This document shows positions 58,567-64,000 of a stretch of DNA of 64,000 nucleotides, piece after piece. A model generated the notes under the pieces. It searched no databases. It saw only the letters and a list, made by a program, of their open reading frames with translations, and had not been told where the DNA came from. Source of the DNA: JBGSYN01 sp041750975 (GTDB lineage Bacteria > Pseudomonadota > Alphaproteobacteria > Geminicoccales > Geminicoccaceae); NCBI GenBank assembly GCA_041750975.1, contig JBGSYN010000103.1:8518-72517 (forward strand). The letters are read 5' to 3'. Within the stretch, counting starts at the first letter, position 1; the number at the start of each line of letters is the position of its first letter. The translations under genes were made by a program, and so were the position numbers.

Positions 58567-60153
58567 ATGAACACACTAGGAGCGATGACGCGTCGGCGAT
58601 TGATCAATCTGGTCGGCCGCGCCGGCGGTGCTTCGGCCGCCTATGCCACCATGAGTGCCATGGGCATGATGCCGATCCCGGCAGCCTACGCCGGGCCACC
58701 GGCACTTGAAACGGGTTCGGGCTACGGCAAGGAGGTTGTGATCCTGGGAGCAGGGATTGCCGGCATGACCGCCGCCTATGAGCTCTCCAAGGCCGGCTAT
58801 GACTGCACCATCCTCGAAGCTCGAGGCCGCGCCGGCGGCCGCAACATGACGGTCCGCGCCGGCGATATGCTGGTCGAGCAAGACGGCCAGCAACTGGTCG
58901 ATTTCGATGCCGCACCGCATCTTTATTTCAATCCGGGTCCGGCCCGTCTGCCCTACCATCATCAGGGCACGCTGGGCTATTGCCGCGAATTCGGCGTCGC
59001 TTTGGAGCCGATCGTCAATGACAATCGCGGTGCGTTCTTTCAAAACGACGGAGCCTTTGGCGGCGAGCCGATCCGCAACCGGCGCATCGTCAATGACAGC
59101 CGTGGCTTCGTTTCGGAATTGCTCGCCAAGGCCGTCAACAAGGGTGCGCTGGACGACGAACTGACGGCACTCGATCGCGAGCAATTCCTCGATTTTGTTC
59201 GGCGCTTCGGCGATCTCGATGAAACGCTCATGGCTTACCAGGGCTCCAGCCGGTCGGGCTATCGCGTACCACCGGGAAGCGGCATGCTGCCCGGCGAGAA
59301 AATTGCGCCGATCGACATGGCAGAGCTGCTCAAATCCGATTTCTGGCAATTCAAGCTCTATTTCGGCGAGGGCTTCACCCAAGGGGCGACGATGCTGCAG
59401 CCGGTCGGCGGCATGGACCAGATTGCCAAGGCTTTCGAGAGTCGGGTCGGCAACATGATCACCTACAATGCCGAGGTGACGCAATTGCGGCGCGAAGGCG
59501 AAGGCGTGCGCGTCGTCTACACGGATGCGACAGGCGCCGAGCATGGCATCGAGGCGGACTACGCCGTCTGCACGATTCCCTTCAGCGTGCTCAAATCGCT
59601 CGACGCGGACTTCTCGCCCGCGGTCAGCGAGGCGATCGAAGCCTGCCACTATGTGAGCGCGTGTAAGGCGGCGTTCCAGGCGGAACGACGCTTTTGGGAA
59701 CTCGACGATCAGATCTATGGCGGCATTTCCTGGACCGATGCCGATGTCACCCAGATCTGGTATCCGTCAGGCGGCTTCCACGAGCCCAAGGGGGTGGTGG
59801 TCGGCGCCTATATCTGGTCCGACGATATCGGCAACGCGTTCGGAGCACTGCCGCCCGGCGAAAGGCTCGCCAAGGTCGTCAGCGAATGCCAGCGGATTCA
59901 TCCGAGCTTCGGCGATCAGGTAACGGGCGGCGTGTCGATCGCCTGGCACAAGGTACCGTTCAGCCAGGGCGGCTGGGCCGAGTGGGAAGACGAAAGCCGT
60001 GCCGCGGCCTACCCCGCCGTGACCAAGCCCGACGGGCCGATCTATTTCGCCGGCGAGCATGTCAGCTACCTCACCGGTTGGCAGGAAGGGGCCGTGCTCT
60101 CCGCCCATGACGCCGTCAGAGGAATTAGCGAACGCGTCGTCGCTTCCCGCTGA
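58567..60153 (+). CDS. Tat-exported FAD amine (amino-acid) oxidase
   Basis: A 528-residue flavoprotein. N-terminal twin-arginine signal TRRRLINLVGRAGG, then the FAD motif VVILGAGIAGMTAAYELSKAG and LEARGRAGGRNMT; the C-terminus has IYFAGEHVSYLTGWQEGAV, typical of monoamine/L-amino acid oxidases. It oxidises an amine or amino acid to an imine in the periplasm. An exported RidA follows 45 bp later, which would hydrolyse such imines. Confidence 0.93.
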   Translation: MNTLGAMTRRRLINLVGRAGGASAAYATMSAMGMMPIPAAYAGPPALETGSGYGKEVVILGAGIAGMTAAYELSKAGYDCTILEARGRAGGRNMTVRAGDMLVEQDGQQLVDFDAAPHLYFNPGPARLPYHHQGTLGYCREFGVALEPIVNDNRGAFFQNDGAFGGEPIRNRRIVNDSRGFVSELLAKAVNKGALDDELTALDREQFLDFVRRFGDLDETLMAYQGSSRSGYRVPPGSGMLPGEKIAPIDMAELLKSDFWQFKLYFGEGFTQGATMLQPVGGMDQIAKAFESRVGNMITYNAEVTQLRREGEGVRVVYTDATGAEHGIEADYAVCTIPFSVLKSLDADFSPAVSEAIEACHYVSACKAAFQAERRFWELDDQIYGGISWTDADVTQIWYPSGGFHEPKGVVVGAYIWSDDIGNAFGALPPGERLAKVVSECQRIHPSFGDQVTGGVSIAWHKVPFSQGGWAEWEDESRAAAYPAVTKPDGPIYFAGEHVSYLTGWQEGAVLSAHDAVRGISERVVASR

Positions 60154-60197
60154 GCGTAAACGTCCACTAAACCACAACACCGATGAGGAGACCCTCG

Positions 60198-60695
60198 ATG
60201 CGCTATGCCATGCCCGCGATTGCGATCGCCACCCTTGCCTGGACGTCGACACCCCTGCTCGCACAGGAGATCGTCCGCCACCCCATCCCCGGCTCGGATT
60301 TCCCGATCGCCCAAGCCGTCGAGATTCCGGCGGGCGCCACCACGCTCTATGTCTCGGGCCAGGTGCCGCCGGTGATCGACGAGGGTGCCGAGCAGGGCTC
60401 GCGCGCCGCCTATGGCGACACCAAGACCCAGACCATCGGCGTTCTCGAGCGGATCAAGGGCGTTCTGGAAAGCCATGGCTACTCGATGCAGGATGTCGTG
60501 AAAATGCAGGTGTTCCTGGTCGCCGACCCGGAAAACGAAGGCAAGATGGATTTTTCCGGCTTCATGGAAGGCTATACCCAGTATTTCGGCCATGAGCAGG
60601 GCAATCTGCCGGCCCGCTCGGCGATGGCGGTTGACGCCCTCGTCGTCCCCGGTTGGCTCGTCGAGATCGAGGTCACTGCGGTGAAAGCCGGCTAG
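60198..60695 (+). CDS. Exported RidA family protein
   Basis: A 165-residue RidA/YjgF protein with a signal peptide (MRYAMPAIAIATLAWTSTPL). Family features: FPIAQAVEIPAGATTLYVSG, DTKTQTIGVLERIKGVLESH and PARSAMAVDALVVPGWLVEI with the substrate-binding Arg. RidA hydrolyses enamines/imines to keto acids. Cytoplasmic forms are the norm; here both it and the oxidase are exported, so they likely act together. GAGGAG before ATG 60198. Confidence 0.92.
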   Translation: MRYAMPAIAIATLAWTSTPLLAQEIVRHPIPGSDFPIAQAVEIPAGATTLYVSGQVPPVIDEGAEQGSRAAYGDTKTQTIGVLERIKGVLESHGYSMQDVVKMQVFLVADPENEGKMDFSGFMEGYTQYFGHEQGNLPARSAMAVDALVVPGWLVEIEVTAVKAG

Positions 60696-60794
60696 TTCTC
60701 GAACCGGCCCGCCCGGTGCCGCCATTCTCGAATCGGGCGCGGTCGCCAACGAGAGCTGGAGTTGTGGCATTCCGGTAGTCTATGACCGCCGTCG

Positions 60795-61733
60795 ATGACT
60801 GCCATTATCAATGTCGTCCTGCCGGTTTTCGCGATCATGATGGCAGGCTATCTGGCCGGCCGCTTTCGCGTGCTGGGGGATGCCAGCAGCGAAGCGCTCA
60901 ATCGCTTCGTCTATTACGGCGCCCTGCCGGCCCTCTTTGTCGTCTCCCTTTCGGAGGTCGGCAGCGGCGACGCCTTGAACTGGTTGTTTGTCCTCGCCTT
61001 CGGGGGCAGCCTGTTCGTCACGTTCATCCTCTCGATCGCGATCGCCCTCTTCGCCTTTCCCAACCGTCTCGGCGCCCTCGGCCTGCACGGCATGAGCGCC
61101 ATCTTCTCCAATACCGGTTATCTCGGTATTCCGTTGCTGATCACGGCGTTCGGCGAGCCGGGCAAACTTCCCGCGATCATCGGGACCGTGATCACCTCCG
61201 TCATCATCATGCCGAGCTGCATCGTCATTCTCGAACTCGACCTGAACCGAGGTGCGGGGCCGCTCGTGATCCTGCGCCGGGTGGTGGTCGCCGTCGCGCG
61301 CAATCCCCTGGTTTTGTCGGCCGGCGCCGGGTTGTTGCTGTCCCTATTGGACCTGCCGCTGCCGTTACCGATCGCCACCTTCTGCGAGATCATGGGTGCG
61401 GCCGCCGGCCCTTGCGCACTTTTTGCGATTGGGCTTTTCATGGTCGGCCGTCCGCTCCGCGCCGGCCTCGGCGAGGTCGGCTGGTTGGTCCTGCTGAAGC
61501 TTGCCGTGCAGCCGGCGATCACCTGGTATGTCGCCTTCGAACTCCTCTCGATGCCGCCATTTTGGGCGACATCGGCCGTAATCCTGGCGGCCCTGCCCAC
61601 GGGTGCCCTGGTCTTCGTCCTGGCCCAGCAATACGACATCTACCTGCAACGGGCGACCTCAACGATCCTGATCTCGACCGTCGTCTCGGTCGTGACGCTC
61701 TCGGCGCTCTTCGTGATATTGGGGGTGGAGTAA
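60795..61733 (+). CDS. AEC family transporter
   Basis: A 312-residue protein with ten membrane helices: VVLPVFAIMMAGYLAGRF and RFVYYGALPALFVVS at the N-terminus, SNTGYLGIPLLITAFGEPG and ALPTGALVFVLAQQYDI in the later helices. AEC carriers export auxin-like or organic/amino acids. 99 bp after the RidA gene and possibly co-expressed with the oxidase pair. Confidence 0.94.
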   Translation: MTAIINVVLPVFAIMMAGYLAGRFRVLGDASSEALNRFVYYGALPALFVVSLSEVGSGDALNWLFVLAFGGSLFVTFILSIAIALFAFPNRLGALGLHGMSAIFSNTGYLGIPLLITAFGEPGKLPAIIGTVITSVIIMPSCIVILELDLNRGAGPLVILRRVVVAVARNPLVLSAGAGLLLSLLDLPLPLPIATFCEIMGAAAGPCALFAIGLFMVGRPLRAGLGEVGWLVLLKLAVQPAITWYVAFELLSMPPFWATSAVILAALPTGALVFVLAQQYDIYLQRATSTILISTVVSVVTLSALFVILGVE

Positions 61734-61853
61734 TGCATGCCATTGGTACCATAGGGCCACGAACGAACTCGCAACCATGCTGATGAGGCCCACCAAATCT
61801 TCGTCAATCAATACTAATGACCGCCACTACAAGAACAAAAAAGTGAATAGATG

Positions 61854-61871
61854 GCGCAATTAAGCGCTTTT
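61854..61871 (+). terminator. Weak terminator-like hairpin
   Basis: GCGC (61854-61857) and GCGC (61864-61867) with a short T-run (61868-61871), in the gap after the AEC gene. The stem is short, so this is a weak call. Confidence 0.3.
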
Positions 61872-61927
61872 CGATAGAGTTTCTAAACCGTTACATCTAT
61901 CAGCAGATCAGAGTTTCGCGGAGATTG

Positions 61928-63697
61928 ATGGTGGGTGATCTGAAGACGTGCTTCAAACGGGTCGACTATGATCTCTCGGGCCTTCTTCATTACATCGACA
62001 TTGGCGATATTGGGCTTCCCGATATCCAACGCCCCTTTGTTTGGGCTAATGCCAAGGTACGCGACCTCTTTGATTCGATGTATCGGGGATTTCCAGTCGG
62101 TTATCTCCTTTTTTGGGAGAACGGAGATATCGACGGCCAACGAACCATCGGCATCGACCAAAAGCAGCGGCAGGCCGCATCTCGGCTGATCGTCGACGGA
62201 CAGCAACGCCTTACATCCCTCTACGCAGTGTTTCGGGGTAAGAAGGTCATTGATCACGATTATCGCGAACGTCTGATCGAAGTTTCCTTTCGGCCCAGGG
62301 ACGGCCGGTTCGATGTGCTTGACGCCGCGATTAAGCGGGATCCCGAGTGGATCCCGAACATTTCAACACTCTGGTCTTCGGGATATTCGAGCCGGAGACT
62401 GGTCAACAATTTCATCGAACAGCTCTCGGCAAAGACATCGCTCAGCAATGACGATGAGGAGATCATCGCTCACCATTTGGATCGTCTTTTCGACCTGCAG
62501 AAATATCCGTTCACGGCGCTCGAAATAGCTCCAACAGTCGATGAAGAACAGGTTGCCGACATTATCGTGCGGATCAACAGCGACGGGGTGAAGCTCAATC
62601 AGGCGGACTTCATTCTGACACTATTATCCGTTTTCTGGGATGAGGGGCGCGCCCAGCTTGAACAATTCTGCCGAGTTTCCCGGCAAGCGCCAGTTGCCGA
62701 CAGCCGAGCCTCACCTTTCAACCATTTCCTTCAGCCAGACCCGGATCAGCTCTTGCGGGTAGCAATTGCAGTCGGTTTTGGTCGCGGACGATTGAAGAGT
62801 GTTTATCAAGTCCTCCGAGGCAAAGATCCGGAAACCGGTGACTATCTTGAGGCCCGACGCGAAGGACAGTTTGATGTTCTGAAGAAAGCCCAGGCTCAGG
62901 TTCTCAATCTGACGAATTGGCACCAGTTCCTAAGTGCGCTGATCGGCGCCGGCTTCAGGAGCGGCGAGATGATCTCATCGCACAACGCCCTGCTGTTTTC
63001 TTACGCATTCTACCTGCTTGGAAAAGAGCGTTATCGCGTTCCGGAACATGAACTCCAGAAAGCCATTGGGCGATGGTTCTTCGCGTCGACGCTAACCGGG
63101 CGCTATACAAGTTCGCCCGAAACCGTCATGGATAGTGATCTCGCAAGGTTCAGGACCGTCGATGGTGTCGAGAGTTTCTTGCAGACACTGAACGCGATCA
63201 TCGCCAACGAGTTGACTAATGATTTCTGGACAATCACGCTACCGTCCAATCTAGACAGTTCCTCGGCCCGCAACCCCGAGCTGTTCGCCTTTGTTGCTGC
63301 GCAAAACAAGTTAGGCGCTCCGGTCCTATTCTCGCATAAGACCATCAGCGATCTGATAGACCCTGCCCTCAAGACTAAGAAAAAATCCCTGGAGCGTCAC
63401 CATCTGTTTCCCCGAGCCTGGCTGGAGAGAAACGGTGTCGAGGATCGACGCATGGTCAACCAGATGGCAAATTATGCGCTGCTAGAGTGGCCGGAGAATA
63501 TCGACATTGGCGACACACCGCCCTCTGATTATGTACCCGCTATCCGTGCCAGGTTCTCCAACGTGGATTGGCAGGTAATGTGTGCGTTGCACGCGCTTCC
63601 CGAGGATTGGGAGCACATGGATTATCTGCATTTCCTCGAGCGAAGACGCCCCCTCATGGCCGCTATTATTCGCCAAGGATTTGAGAAACTAAACTGA
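61928..63697 (+). CDS. DUF262/DUF1524 (GmrSD-like) defence protein
   Basis: A 589-residue protein. N-terminal DUF262: GDIGLPDIQRPFVWANAKV and the SRLIVDGQQRLTSLYAVF (DGQQR) NTPase/nickase motif. C-terminal HNH-like DUF1524 region: KKSLERHHLFPRAWLERNG. Together this is the GmrSD/type IV restriction architecture, targeting modified phage DNA. The gene is visibly less GC-rich than its neighbours, which suggests recent transfer. ATG 61928 with CGGAGA upstream. Converges on the GlgX tail (9-bp overlap). Confidence 0.88.
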   Translation: MVGDLKTCFKRVDYDLSGLLHYIDIGDIGLPDIQRPFVWANAKVRDLFDSMYRGFPVGYLLFWENGDIDGQRTIGIDQKQRQAASRLIVDGQQRLTSLYAVFRGKKVIDHDYRERLIEVSFRPRDGRFDVLDAAIKRDPEWIPNISTLWSSGYSSRRLVNNFIEQLSAKTSLSNDDEEIIAHHLDRLFDLQKYPFTALEIAPTVDEEQVADIIVRINSDGVKLNQADFILTLLSVFWDEGRAQLEQFCRVSRQAPVADSRASPFNHFLQPDPDQLLRVAIAVGFGRGRLKSVYQVLRGKDPETGDYLEARREGQFDVLKKAQAQVLNLTNWHQFLSALIGAGFRSGEMISSHNALLFSYAFYLLGKERYRVPEHELQKAIGRWFFASTLTGRYTSSPETVMDSDLARFRTVDGVESFLQTLNAIIANELTNDFWTITLPSNLDSSSARNPELFAFVAAQNKLGAPVLFSHKTISDLIDPALKTKKKSLERHHLFPRAWLERNGVEDRRMVNQMANYALLEWPENIDIGDTPPSDYVPAIRARFSNVDWQVMCALHALPEDWEHMDYLHFLERRRPLMAAIIRQGFEKLN

Positions 63698-64000
63698 TCT
63701 TACAACCACAAGAGACTGAGGCGTCAACATGAGCTTATTTGAGGCGATGGTTGGAGCGCCGACTGCAAGTGCTATCGAGGCGTCGCCTGGCCACGGAAAC
63801 GCACACTCGATCTTGCCCGCGTTTAGGTAGATCTGTAGCCAGCTTGCTGTGTCGCAAAGACGGACGACGAGCGTGTGCGGGCCCTGCTCGATGATCTCGA
63901 AGCCTTCCCAGGTCGCTTCCTGGAGCAAAGGCTCGGACCGGCGAAGGGCGATGAGTTTGCGCACGAAATCGCAGAAATCCTGATCGCGCTTGGAGATTTT
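63689..64000 (-). CDS. glgX: GlgX-type glycogen debranching enzyme, 3' end only
   Basis: The frame is open to the right edge, so only the C-terminus is visible (about 103 residues). KISKRDQDFCDFVRKLIALR matches the end of the GlgX catalytic barrel, followed by the C-terminal beta domain (LVVRLCDTASWLQIYLNAG and PQSLVVVRSV). It removes maltotetraose-type branches from limit dextrin. Other GH13 debranching or trehalose enzymes are possible from this short piece. Confidence 0.7.
   Translation of the reverse strand, partial: KISKRDQDFCDFVRKLIALRRSEPLLQEATWEGFEIIEQGPHTLVVRLCDTASWLQIYLNAGKIECAFPWPGDASIALAVGAPTIASNKLMLTPQSLVVVRSV

Noticed and set aside
1..64000. CRISPR arrays, insertion sequences, integrases, tRNA and rRNA genes
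   Set aside because: None could be supported from either strand.

Overview
The window looks like chromosome from a GC-rich alphaproteobacterium, probably of a Rhodospirillales/Geminicoccales type. Evidence: the rplM-rpsI pair; the run rpiB-nrdR-ribD-ribE-ribBX-ribH-nusB-thiL; a PhrB-type iron-sulfur photolyase; TRAP transporters (DctP/DctQ/DctM type and TAXI type); a phasin; DUF2177, DUF1365, DUF3833 and DUF924 families. Genes are tightly packed, stops of convergent genes often touch or overlap, and TTG starts are frequent, several inside TTGA stop/start overlaps. I found no tRNA, rRNA, CRISPR array, transposase or phage gene.

Layout. 1-3.6 kb: a CHASE2 class III adenylate cyclase (cut by the left edge), a DUF4384-like exported protein and a Crp/Fnr regulator, a plausible cAMP signalling unit. 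3.8-8.6 kb: flavin reductase, a hypothetical protein, nucleoside hydrolase + VOC protein, then a minus-strand run of Sel1 protein, ROK/polyphosphate-glucokinase-like kinase and YceI lipoprotein. 8.9-13.4 kb: a porin and small lipoprotein facing a complete TRAP transporter. 13.5-20.1 kb: membrane and small proteins (permease-like protein, double CDGSH protein, DUF2177, UMF1-type MFS, YbaY lipoprotein, a sulfatase-like enzyme with Thr at the nucleophile position). 20.4-22.3 kb: rplM-rpsI with a terminator, and a ribokinase.

22.4-30.0 kb: the most coherent accessory block. A PhrB-type photolyase and an SDR converge on an operon of FAD oxidoreductase, DUF1365, Cfa-like methyltransferase, MFS and DUF3833 lipoprotein. 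It resembles the sigma-E/ChrR (singlet-oxygen) controlled membrane-lipid genes of Rhodobacter. 30.2-36.8 kb: exported PCMT-like protein, gpsA, a membrane HhH protein, an Atm1-type ABC exporter and a two-component system. 36.9-42.6 kb: an eight-gene riboflavin/nusB/thiL operon in which ribBA has a degenerate RibA half (ribBX), so GTP cyclohydrolase II must lie elsewhere.

42.8-49.2 kb: DUF924, a GGCT-like protein, then a TAXI binding protein, an exported alpha/beta hydrolase and MlaA in one unit (possibly lipid trafficking), a phasin with an HhH-like N-terminus, a GntR (UTRA) fragment and a PuuE-like deacetylase. 49.5-57.5 kb: MBL-fold hydrolase, TVP38 membrane protein, DUF5666-like exported protein, an operon of quinone oxidoreductase, hydrolase and nitroreductase, a divergent shikimate dehydrogenase, an AsmA-like periplasmic protein overlapping a DUF2945 gene, and a GNAT. 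57.6-61.7 kb: GST, a Tat-exported amine oxidase paired with an exported RidA, and an AEC transporter. 61.9-64.0 kb: a less GC-rich DUF262/DUF1524 (GmrSD-like) defence gene abutting the 3' end of a GlgX-type gene cut by the right edge.
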